A stretch of 64,000 nucleotides of DNA. It comes from Armigeres subalbatus (Eukaryota > Arthropoda > Insecta > Diptera > Culicidae). The translations under genes were made by a program, and so were the position numbers. Location of the stretch: positions 242,535,047 through 242,599,046 of the forward strand of contig NC_085141.1 of the NCBI RefSeq assembly GCF_024139115.2. The letters are read 5' to 3'. The notes beneath the pieces are model-generated. The model made no database searches. It was given only the letters and a program-made list of their open reading frames with translations, and was not told where the DNA came from. Shown piece after piece: positions 12,361-21,223 of this stretch (position 1 is the first letter of the stretch; each line of letters opens with the position of its first letter).

Positions 12361-12604
12361 ATTTGCGACATCTCTAGGGCTTCGGCACAAGTGATGATGT
12401 GGAAATCTGACAATGTCACAATGGTAAAAAATATGATGTTTTTTCCAAAACTATTATTATTATAGAGTTTTGGCACTTCCTCAGCAAGCGTGCTGGGAAT
12501 TTTCACCTACCCCGGGCAATCTGAATGCCAAAAGGGATTAGGCTCTGTGGATCTCATTCGCCGGTTGACTTAAAATCCTATAATAAACGTTTGCACCGGA
12601 TGTA

Positions 12605-13120
12605 TTAGTTATGGTGGTTCAGGAATCTTCTTACGATGCTGCAAGTTCCAAGAACCACTGCCTTTTGGATGCTATGGAGGTTATGAAATAGTTCCAGCTC
12701 TCCTAAGGATCTCAGAAGAGATTTCGGGACGATTCCGGTAGCTGAGATAACAACCGGAATTATACGCACGTCCTCCAGGTGCCACATCTACTTCAACTCC
12801 TCCGCCAAGTCGTGGTACCTCGTTATCTTGTTGGAGAATGTTGTTTGGACATTATGGTCTAGCGGTACAGCAATGTCGATGAGGGTTACCCGCTTCATCC
12901 TTTTGTCGTAGACCACAATATCGGGCCGATTGGCACGAATGAGGACATCCGTTATGATCTCGCGTTCCCAGTACAGCTTCACGAAACTATTTTCCAGAAC
13001 CGGGATAGGCACATATTTGTAGTAGGCGACAAACTGGTTAACCAAGTTGTGCTTTAAAGCAAGCTGTTGGTGCACAATCTTGGCTACACACTTAATTTTT
13101 TCCGCCGAGATCTCAGCATT
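12605..13120 (-). pseudogene. Restriction-like endonuclease part of R4-like LINE, broken
   Basis: After the frameshift the minus-strand frame continues as AKIVHQQLALKH and reaches RANRPDIVVYDKRMKR followed by VTLIDIAVP. This is the PD...D-type pattern of the restriction-like endonuclease that nicks DNA in R2/R4-type LINEs, with the RPD proline-aspartate pair and the downstream IDIAVP aspartate visible. A stop codon at 12788-12790 splits the domain from its C-terminal tail (MWHLEDVRIIPVVISATG), which continues in the same frame to 12605. A Cys-containing stretch just upstream (DRCRTGAHLGKINKKC) may be the remnant of a zinc knuckle. Not functional. Confidence 0.75.
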
Positions 13121-14936
13121 TTTTGTTTATTTTCCCGAGGTGGGCACCGGTCCTGCAGCGGTCCTCCACGTTTTCGTGCAATATATAGTGCCGATAATTC
13201 TTCGTCGCAATTACCCGGTCCTGGATGGCTACCATGAATCCTTCTGTTTCCAAGAAGAGTTCACCTCGCACCAGCCACGTATTCGACGCCGCTTTGTCGA
13301 TATATTCCAGCTCCAGTTGATGGGGGTGCGTCCCATGCAACTCCTTCTGCTTCCACGATACGATCATCTCGTTGACAGATTTGATGTCGCAATTCAGCTG
13401 ATAGTCCTCCTGCGCCAGATGCAGGGCACTGAATCCGTGGTCAGCTTCACACACAGCGCGATAGATTTCGTGGCGGTTCTGGCTTTCCACGAAGTATCTT
13501 CGCAACTGCTGAATCTGGGAAACACATAGTGTTTGTATATCGGTGACGCCTCTTCCTCCTACTGTACGTGGCAGGGTGACTCTCTCAATGGACGATTTTG
13601 GATGGCGCATGCGATGCTTAGTGAACGCCACTCGTTCTAACGCCTCCAAGTCAGTCTTGGTCCACTTCACCACCCCGAAACTGTATGTCAACAAGGGCAC
13701 AGCAAACGTGTTTATCGCCTTCACCTTGTTGCCGGCCGACAAGAGGCTCTTCAAAATACCGTTGACACGATGCAAGAACTTTTCCTGCAGCTCTTTCTTG
13801 ATCGTTGTATGGCGAATTCCTTTCAGTTGCAGGAAACCTAGGAACTTGTACGTTTCGCCTTCAACCATGTTTCGAATCTCCTCCTGTTCGTTGACGCGGA
13901 AACTGTCGGCATCCACCAGGTGACCCCGGTGTAGATGTATGGATCGACATTTATCGGTACCAAACTCCATCCGGATGTCGTTGCTGAATACCGTTACAAG
14001 CCGCAGAAATTGGTGCAGCTTCTCCACAGATTCCGCAAACAGCTTCAAGTCGTCCATAAAGAAGGTGTGGGTAATGTTTGTACTCCTTTCCCCACTCTTC
14101 AAATGATAGCCATATTTGTGTTGGTTGAGTGCTCTGCTAAGAGGGTTCATGGCAAGGCAAAACCATAGAGGACTAAAGGTATCGCCTTGGAATATGCCCC
14201 TCCTGATGCTGAGAGTCCTGGACCGTAACACCTTTTCTCCATCGGTAACGTGTAGGGATTTGCTCCACATCCCCATAGCGTGCTGCGTTAGCCTGATGAC
14301 GTTACCGTCTATCTTATACAACTGCAATACCTTAAGAAGATACGAGTGAGGTAATGAGTCGTATGCCTTTTTATAGTCGATACACGCCATGCTCAGATTC
14401 CTTTGCTTGTGGGTGGCTTGCCCAACAACGATTGAATCAATGATGACCTGATCCCTGCATCCTCGTGTGTTGTGTCGACAACGTTTTTTTTCCTCAGTCA
14501 TCAATTTGTTGACGTCGCAACGTCGCTGGGGTGCAAACCGAGGGAACCTCTCATTGAACATCTCCAGCATCGCCGGTCTGCCGGACATATCCGTCTCCAT
14601 CCTGGTGCAAACGTAGTAGCAACGGATCACGTACTGATTTATCTCCCTTGTCCACATGATCCGTTGCCGTCGGCGGCCCGCTAACGTGAATGATTGACGT
14701 CGATCAACCACAGCAACATCAGCAGGTGCAACATTGCCTTGGTGATTTCTTCTGCTGCCGTTTCTGTTTTGCCTTACCGGCACGGGCTGAGTCCGATGAC
14801 TAGAGGGTCACTGTTGCACCTTTACTTCCTGTAGCCGCTGGCCGCTCGCTCTGTCCCCCATTCCAGGACCAGCTCCAGTAGGGGCTCCCTCCTCGGGCAA
14901 TCGCATGGGTGGTATTCTTCTTGAGCGTAACTCCAT
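13113..14936 (-). pseudogene. Reverse transcriptase part of R4-like LINE, broken
   Basis: The frame can be followed on the minus strand from an ATG at 14936, across an in-frame TGA at 14808-14810, to a stop at 13113. An N-terminal basic segment is followed by an Arg-rich region (GRRRQRIMWTREINQYVIR). It then jumps to RGCRDQVIID and palm motif A, CIDYKKAYDSLPH, motif B, RRGIFQGDTFSPLWFC, and motif C, FFMDDLKLFA. The MDD core, with both aspartates, is present. The fingers and first RT blocks expected before motif A are missing, pointing to an internal deletion around codons 90-100 of the frame. Near 13120 a frameshift in an A-rich run separates this part from the endonuclease. Reverse transcriptase identity is certain; R4/Dong clade is my best call from FMDDLKLFA and the C-terminal domain. 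Confidence 0.85.
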
Positions 14937-14974
14937 ATCTGGGTGTGCTTTTATTCCCGGAAGCTACGGGTTCT

Positions 14975-15910
14975 TTACTCTATCTTTTTTGCTACTCTTT
15001 TCCTATTTTTCTTTTTTCTTCCTTCTTTCTTCTTTTCTTCGTTTTTCTTCTTTCTTTTTTCCTACTTTCTTTTTTCCTTCTTTCTTTTTTCCTACTTTCT
15101 TTTTTCCTTCTTTCTTTTTTCTTCCTTCCTTCCTACTCCTTTTTTTCGTTATTTCTTCGTTCTTCCGTTTTTCTTCTTTCTTTCTTCCGTCTTTATTCCT
15201 TCTTTCCACCTTCTGTCTTCCTCCTTTTTTCCTTCTTTTTTCCTTCTTTTTTCCTTCTTTTTTCCTTCTTTTTTCCTTCTTTTTTCCTTCTTTCTTCCTA
15301 CTTTCTACCTTTTTTTTCCTCCTTCCTTCCTCTTTTCTCCATTCTTTCTTTTTCTTCTTTTTTGTTTCCTGTTTTTCTTCCTGCTTTCTTTTTCCTTTCT
15401 TCCTTTTTTTCTTCTTTCATCCTTCTTTTGTCTCTCTTCCTTTTTTCCTTCTTTTACCCTTTTTTCTTCCTTTTTCTTTCTTCTTTCTTCCTTATTTATC
15501 TCTTCTTTGTACCTTATTTCTTCCATCTTTCTTCTTTATTTCTTCTTTCTTCCTTCTTTCTTCTTTATTTCTCTCCTTTGTTCCTCATTTCTTCCATCCT
15601 TCTTCTCTTTTCCTGCTACTTGCTTCTTCCTTCTTTCTTTTGTTTGTCTTTCTTCCTTTGTCTTCCTGTCTCCTTCTTCCTTCCTCCTTTCTTCCTTCTT
15701 CAGTTTTCCTTTTTTCTTCCATTTTTCTTTATATTTTCCTTCTTCCATCTTCCTTCTTCTACCTTTCTTTGTTCTTTTTCTTCCTTTTCACTTCTTATTT
15801 ACATCTCACTTCTTACTTCTCCGTTCCTCACTTCTCACATCACATTTTTGGCTTGTCACTTTTTACTTCTTCTTTTTTTTTCTTTCCAATTCTCACTTCT
15901 TCAATTTGTA
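14975..15910 (+). repeat. Long polypyrimidine tract (TTCTTCC / CTTCTTTTTTC)
   Basis: About 0.9 kb almost entirely C and T on the plus strand. It includes local tandem units such as an 11-mer CCTTCTTTTTT at 15225-15300 and a ~30-bp unit at 15060-15120. Long frames reading Phe, Ser and Leu (or Lys, Glu and Arg on the other strand) are composition artefacts. Mirror-symmetric purine/pyrimidine DNA of this kind can adopt triplex (H-DNA) structure. Confidence 0.9.
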
Positions 15911-16057
15911 ACGATATTCATGGGTATTTTTACATTATGCAACAGTTAAACAAGATAGCTAGTTGATGCCATTCAAAAATTGTCAAAAATCTCAATCATA
16001 TTGATAATATTCACATTTCAAAAAAGAGGTGATATTCTGTTGCCGGAAAACTCATGA

Positions 16058-16392
16058 GGCAAAACGCCTTTTAGCTGGCAACTACTAGGGAACAAAGTAC
16101 CATGCGTCGGTGAATCAGCATTCTAGTATGGATAGTGAATGGAGACGCAAGTAAATTTTAGGTTAGCGCCACTAGAGCGTTTTGCCTCGCCAAAATGTTA
16201 GATGTTTCTTCAATATGTGGAAATTTTCGGTTTTTCCGACCTTCCCACACACTATTTTGAAACTTTTTCGCCTAACCTGCATAATTTTAGATCTAGTTTT
16301 GTTACGGCCATCGTAACGACGGAAAATATGACGGAAACCACAAAAGGCGTTTTGCATCGGGGGGGGCGTTTTGGGGCCTCTTCCCCTACTAT
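16058..16392. mobile_element. Possible MITE with GCAAAACGCC ends (weak)
   Basis: GAGGCAAAACGCCTTTT near 16057 is inverted at 16340-16360 (AAAAGGCGTTTTGC), and the right end reads GGCCTCTTCCCCTA, like the TA plus run-of-G termini of other elements here. The left outer end does not match the right outer end well, so the boundaries are uncertain. Confidence 0.3.
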
Positions 16393-17028
16393 CACAGACA
16401 CCAGTTTCAGAAACTTTTTCAAGTCTGCGTGGGAGAGTTTGAGATTTTAATACCCTGATCCAATTGCTTCGACCACGTTCTAATACTGATTTTTTGATGA
16501 CATAAATAAAATACAGGCAATATTCCGACAATCATGTGTTGTCGAAACAAATTAATAAAATCGTTAAAAGTATGTGCTTTCCATAGTTTAAGAGGGAGCT
16601 TTAGAAACAGTATGGAGAGATTCTCAAAGTAAGGAACTCTGAGAAATATTCCAAAAATCTTTTCATATATTTTCGAGATTTATTCTTCTAATGACATTAC
16701 ATACCCCTCTGGAACATTGCCGCCTCGCAGCTTAGTTCATTCAGCACTTTCACAGTTATTAACCGCGAGGTTGGTTGTAAAATAGAGGACGACCCTCTTA
16801 AGTAATAAGATGGATTTTTTAAGTGTGCTCCCTCCTTGGCATTTAGTTTTAGTTTGATAAGTTTTAATTCTGTCCTAAATTTCATTAAATTACCTCGAAT
16901 GTTTAAACGAAAAGTAGGCCATGTAATTATAATAAAATTAAATAAATTAGAGATCAAGATTTGGATTTCTCATTTACTTACGCGACAACAGATTTCTCCA
17001 CCATCCATTTTTTCCGGATAAATAACAG
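16393..17028. repeat. Duplicated segment, copy B (partner at 10983-12215)
   Basis: Collinear with copy A but shorter. It holds a truncated minus-strand Feilai remnant at 16683-16770 (CATTGCCGCCTCGCAGCTTAG). Its right part ends at AAATAACAGTA, exactly where the TA-flanked element at 17029 begins; copy A continues uninterrupted at that point (AAATAACAGTAAGACG). Confidence 0.7.
16683..16770 (-). mobile_element. Feilai-type SINE remnant (3' part)
   Basis: Contains the 3'-body motifs CATTGCCGCCTC, GCAGCTTAG and CACAGTTATTAACC; the tRNA-like head is missing, in contrast to the corresponding SINE in copy A of the duplicated segment. Confidence 0.65.
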
Positions 17029-17791
17029 TAGGGGAAGGTGGGTAGACTTGATCCCCGGGGAGACTTGATCACCCCCTGTTTTATCGAGAACTAAAGTAGT
17101 TTTGTTCTAGCATATTTTTTAGTATTGACAAATGACCTTTATGTGGTAAGTTATTTTTTGGATTGACAACCTTATTTATTCTGCAGGGCGGTTAGTATGT
17201 TTTGACCTTCCTAAAGATTTTTTTATTGGCCACGCAAAATTTGAGCAGCTTTTCATAACAATGACCAAAATCTTTCGTTTTTTCACAGCAACAAGCCATA
17301 AATATGCTTTTTGATCTGAACTGATGAAAATGTCAACATTACATCAAAGTTTTTGGATATTTGGATTTGAAGTTATTGCCTCAATATGGGGACACTTGAT
17401 CCCCCGTTAGTCAACCATACAAAAATTTGGCGAAAAAATTAAAAAAAAAATAATATCTACTTAAGATTCTTATTTTTTGTTAATTCGATAATTCTGCGTA
17501 TTTTGAAGGGAAAATATTTTAAAAATCTGAGGGCACCTTTCTAATTTTATCAAATCAAGTTTTTGGAGAGGGATCAATTTCCCCAAATATTTTCAAAGTC
17601 GATTTTTGACAGCACTCCAAAAAATCGATTGTGTTTCAATAACAACAATAATTTAAGGACTGTCATATATCAGTAAAGTTAAATACTATATTTCTCAGAG
17701 AGTCTGTGTGAAAATTGCGTATGTTTATTTATTTTTGGTTGTGATACATCGGAAATCAGAAAAGGGGATCAAGTCTACCCAGTCTCCCCTA
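17029..17791. mobile_element. TA-flanked inverted-repeat element (MITE), GTAGACTTGATCCCC family
   Basis: The left end TAGGGGAAGGTGGGTAGACT followed by TGATCCCC is inverted at the right end, GGGGATCAAGTCTACCC then AGTCTCCCCTA, giving ~28-bp terminal inverted repeats with three mismatches and TA at both edges. A third ACTTGATCCCC copy sits inside near 17393. No transposase frame is present, so it is non-autonomous, probably mobilised by a Tc1/mariner-type enzyme in view of the TA target (inference). The paralogous segment near 12200 approximates the empty site. Confidence 0.85.
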
Positions 17792-18199
17792 CGATGGTCG
17801 GGAAATACGCGGAGTATCTTATATTGGTGTTTCTCTTGGAAAATGAGCCTAATCGGTGAATGTGTTCGATAACTATTTCCAAAATACAATAATTGTATTA
17901 AGTGTATAGAAAAAACACGTTTTTAGTGCTTAAACTCATCCTTTTTGCTCGCAACAAGTTGTTTTCAAAGAGGGTTGAATCATTGAATATAAATTGATAT
18001 TAATAATGGGACATATCCACCTAAGAGTGTTCTATTTGACGATTTTTTTATATAATTACACTCAACCCTCTTTTTACGTCACTTATTGGGAGACGTAAAC
18101 CAAATGTGACGTAAAAAGAATTTTTGCCAAAATTTCTAGTATTTAATTTAATTTATTGATCGATGGATACTTTTCAATAAATTCACTTGCATCTTACAT

Positions 18200-19205
18200 A
18201 AGGTGTTGTAAGATCTCTTCAAATGCAGGCATATGAGATGTTGTTAGTTCTCCAAATTGTCCTGGAGTTTGAAGCAAATGGTCTAATGAATCAGCCAAGG
18301 TCTCTACGGTGCCCCAGTCGCGGTGCCATCCCATTTTTGTCTTCTGAGTATTAGTCTTTTACTAGCGTCTCAAATACAGGCATATGCGATGTTAAGATTT
18401 CCAAATTGTCCTTGAGTTTAAATCAAATGGTCTATCGAATCAACCAAAGCCTTCATGATGTCCTCAGCTGCGGTATCATCAAAATCATGCCCTCCGAATA
18501 TTTGTGTTTCACTTGCGTCTCAAGTCCAAGTATATGATATGTTTTAAGGTCTCCAAATTGTCCTGGAGTTTTAATGAAATGGTCTACCGAATCAATCAAG
18601 GCTTCCACGATGTCCCCAGCCACGGTGTCAACCTAATTTTGTCTTTGAAAAATACTCGGAGGTCATAATTGGATTGATGGCGGCTGGGGACATCATGGAA
18701 ACCTTGGTTTATTCGATAGACCATTTGATTCAAACTCCAGAACAATTTGGAGATCTTACAACATTTCATATGCCTGGAGACACAAGTGAATGAAAAATAC
18801 TCGATGGACATAATTGGGTTGTTACTGCGGCTGGGACCATAATGGAAGCCTAGGTTGATTCGGTAGACCATTTGATTCAAACAAAGGACAATTTGGAGAT
18901 CCTAAAACAACTCATATGACTGGATTTGAAACGCAAGTGAAAGGCAAACACTCTGAAAACATAATTCAGCTGATACCACGGCATGGGACACAATGGAAGC
19001 TTTCGTTGATTCAGTAGACCATTTTATTCAACCTCCAGGATAATTTGGAGATTTTAGAACAACTCATATGCCTACATTTGAGACGCGAGTGAACAACAAA
19101 TACTCGGAGGATATAATTAGGTTGTTACCGCGACTGGAGACATAATGGAAGCCTTGGTTGATTCGGCAGAATATTTGATTCAAACTCCAGGACAACTTGG
19201 ATATC
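18200..19205. repeat. ~150-bp monomer array, inverted about 18640
   Basis: Monomers share GCATATG, CCAAATTGTCCTGGAGTTT, ATTTGATTCAAACTCCAG (opposite strand), GAATCAACCAAGGC and ACTTGCGTCTCAAAT. Periods measured between landmarks are 149 and 152 bp on the left and about 147, 152 and 152 bp on the right. Sequence divergence between monomers is moderate. The right-hand array continues at 20425-20530 after two insertions. Confidence 0.85.
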
Positions 19206-19207
19206 TT

Positions 19208-19759
19208 CCCGAGGAATACATAACAAAATTATAACTCAATTCTATCAATGGTTGTTATTTAAAACAACGTGTGTTATAATTAGATAATTCGATAAAAATG
19301 TGTCTTCGGCCAGTTTTATTTCATTTCAAAATTATAACAATATTAGTTATGTATATTTACACAAAATAATTGCCTACATTTTTTGATATTGGAAAAAAGC
19401 GGAGGTAATCACCTCCAGTATAACTTGAATCAATGTTCGATGTTAATAGCTAGTACAAAGTTAGTTGCCTACATTATGGATGGAAATCCGGCGTTGTAGC
19501 GTACCACATTTTTATACGTGATGTAGGCAATTACCATGAAAGCAGATTTTTGTACCTCATAATCATATCAACGGTTGTTATAATGTTGAAATGAAGGTAA
19601 CAACCTCCGATATAATTATGTTACGGCTAGAGGGAATTTTGATATAATTTTTGTTATTTTAACAACTAACCAGTCAATTTTATAACACATTTTGTTACAT
19701 TATTTTTCTGAAATAAATAACTCCCCTTGTTATAATTTTGTTATGCATTCTTGATCGGG
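19208..19759. mobile_element. MITE with CCCGA...AACAAAATTATAAC termini, nested
   Basis: Left end CCCGAGGAATACATAACAAA with ATTATAAC following, and right end GTTATAATTTTGTTATGC then ATTCTTGATCGGG, form imperfect ~30-bp terminal inverted repeats. It is inserted into a monomer of the surrounding array at a TT dinucleotide (19206-19207 and 19760-19761); neighbouring monomers show the uninterrupted TCTTACAACAT. A related element with CCCGACTAGAAG ends lies at 33774-34381. No coding capacity. Confidence 0.8.
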
Positions 19760-19770
19760 TTACAACATAT

Positions 19771-20411
19771 TTATTTATTTATTTATCATCAGACTAAGGC
19801 CGGAGTGGCCTGTGCTGCACATAAAAGACTTCTCCATTCAGCTCGGTCCATGGCTGCACTTCGCCAACCACGCAGACTGCGGAGGGTCCGCAAGTCGTCC
19901 TCCACCTGATCGATCCACCTTGCCCGCTGTGCACCTCGCCTTCTTGTTCCCGTCGGATCGTTGTCGAGAACCATTTTCACCGGATTACTGTCCGACATTC
20001 TGGCTACGTGCCCGGCCCACCGCAGTCTTCCGATTTTCGCGGTGTGAACGATGGATGGTTCTCCCAACAGCTGATGCAACTCGTGGTTCATTCGCCTCCT
20101 CCACGTACCGTCCGCCATGGTGGGGTGCCCATAGATGGTACGCAACACTTTCCTTTCGAAAACTCCCAGTGCGCGTTGGTCCTCCACGAGCATCGTCCAG
20201 GTCTCGTGTCCGTAGAGAACTACCGGTCTAATAAGCGTTTTGTAGATAGTCAGTTTGGTACGGCGGCGAACTCTATTCGATCGGAGTGTCTTGCGGAGTC
20301 CAAAGTACGTACGATTTCCAGCCACTATGCGCCTCCGAATTTCTCTGCTGGTATCGTTATCGGCGGTCACCAGTGAGCCCAAGTACACGAATTCTTCAAC
20401 CACCATATGAT
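19771..20411 (-). mobile_element. 5'-truncated RTE LINE, copy 2, minus strand, nested
   Basis: This is the last ~640 bp of the same LINE as at 9092-10476, in inverse orientation, with an ATAAATAAATAAATA tail at its left end. The perfect 13-bp target duplication GGTTACAACATAT is at 19758-19770 and 20412-20424. The left duplicate includes the last two bases of the neighbouring MITE, proving that the LINE arrived after the MITE. Confidence 0.93.
19789..20406 (-). pseudogene. C-terminal tail of RTE reverse transcriptase, 5'-truncated
   Basis: The minus-strand frame runs VEEFVYLGSLVTADNDTS through RTKLTIYKTLIRPVVLYG, RLRWAGHVARM and GAQRARWIDQVEDDLRTL to a normal stop. It covers only the region after the catalytic palm, so it cannot make an active enzyme. 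Unlike copy 1 its frame is intact across the VYLGSL stretch. Comparison of the two copies reveals the 2-bp loss in copy 1. Confidence 0.88.
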
Positions 20412-20644
20412 GGTTACAACATATGATAGGCCCAGATTAGAAACGCAAGTGGAAGACAGATACTCGGAGGACATAATTGGGCGGTTACCGTGGCTGGGGA
20501 CATCAGGGAGGACTTGGTTGATTTTGGATGTCAATAATGTTTCAAATTCTTTTTACGTCACATGCCGTAAAAAGGAGGCCTTTAAACGAAGTGACGCATA
20601 AAAAACTACCGTGAAAAGAGGGTGGAAGTGTTCAAATATGTGCA

Positions 20645-21089
20645 AATTTTCTCAACGTCTGTGGATGCGCCAGGATAAGTAGAAGGTTTATTACAGCCAG
20701 TTTTTCTCTTTGCTTCCAATCAGTTAATGGGGTGTGGTTATAGTGGGCGCGAAATTGTTCTGGGCTCGAATCGCGTCGTGGTTCTAATTTTTTGTAAACA
20801 TGCTTGTAAAAATTATCTCGAGCAACGACGAGAAGGGAAATTTGGTGGAGTGAAATCTAATCTCACAATTTCCCTAACTGTTTCAGGGTAGTAAACTGTT
20901 CATGTTAATGGCTTTCGAGTAGCGTTCCAACCGTGGTATTGCCGTTTGAAGCAGTGTCACAGAGTCGAACACGCGTGAATCAACAACGGATGAAGAAGAA
21001 GAAATCAAATGATGATATTTAAAAGAAAACAAATCCACGGGAAAGCATACTGCACTTTTTTCAAAACTATTCTCAAATATTCTTAATCC
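20645..21089. other. Unassigned DNA
   Basis: No gene or recognisable repeat. A GC-richer stretch at 20725-20800 (GTGGGCGCGAAATTG) stands out but carries no interpretable signal. Confidence 0.4.
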
Positions 21090-21223
21090 AATTTAATTAC
21101 GAATGGTTAGCAGTAAGGGGTTGGACTTTTCTTATATTGTATAATAGTCAAATTATTGAGATTTTGCATTTTATTTTATTAAGAAAAGTCCAACCCCGTT
21201 CTGCTTACCGTTTTAATTAAATT
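21090..21223. mobile_element. Short palindromic MITE
   Basis: AATTTAATTA at the left edge and its inverse at the right edge are followed inward by GGTTAGCAGTAAGGGGTTGG and its imperfect inverse, then a matching GACTTTTCTTA / TAAGAAAAGTC. The arms are about 47 bp and separated by roughly 40 bp of AT-rich DNA. No target duplication could be defined. Confidence 0.75.

Larger units (their letters stand above)
12452..14940 (-). mobile_element. Degraded R4/Dong-like LINE with restriction-like endonuclease
   Basis: A minus-strand non-LTR retrotransposon carrying a reverse transcriptase followed by a C-terminal endonuclease-like domain, the order typical of the early-branching R2/R4 group. The minus-strand 3' end runs into CTATAATAATAATAG; TAA-type tails or targets are known for Dong elements of this group. 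The element has an internal deletion, a premature stop near the N terminus, a frameshift and a further stop, so it is dead. Its 5' edge abuts the long pyrimidine tract that starts near 14975. Confidence 0.75.
18058..20631. mobile_element. Foldback-like element with inverted arms of ~150-bp monomers
   Basis: The ends ACACTCAACCCTCTTTTTACG and its approximate inverse at 20605-20631 form the termini. A second inverted block, TGTGACGTAAAAAGAATTT (18108-18126) against AAATTCTTTTTACGTCACA (20542-20560), lies just inside. Between them are tandem monomers of about 150 bp: three in one orientation on the left (CCAAATTG landmarks at 18252, 18401, 18553) and at least four in the opposite orientation on the right (AACAATTTGG-like landmarks near 18741, 18888, 19040, 19192). 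A further monomer is split by insertions and resumes at 20425. The symmetry point is near 18640. This resembles the architecture of Foldback/Galileo-type elements, whose long arms contain tandem repeats; that likeness is structural inference only. No transposase is encoded. Confidence 0.75.

Noticed and set aside
13047..14684. Plus-strand frames opposite the R4-like LINE (70-160 codons)
   Set aside because: Shadow frames of the minus-strand reverse transcriptase and endonuclease.
14905..15966. Three overlapping plus-strand frames of 322-353 codons rich in Phe, Ser and Leu, resembling membrane proteins
   Set aside because: Polypyrimidine composition artefact: all three frames are open over the same DNA.
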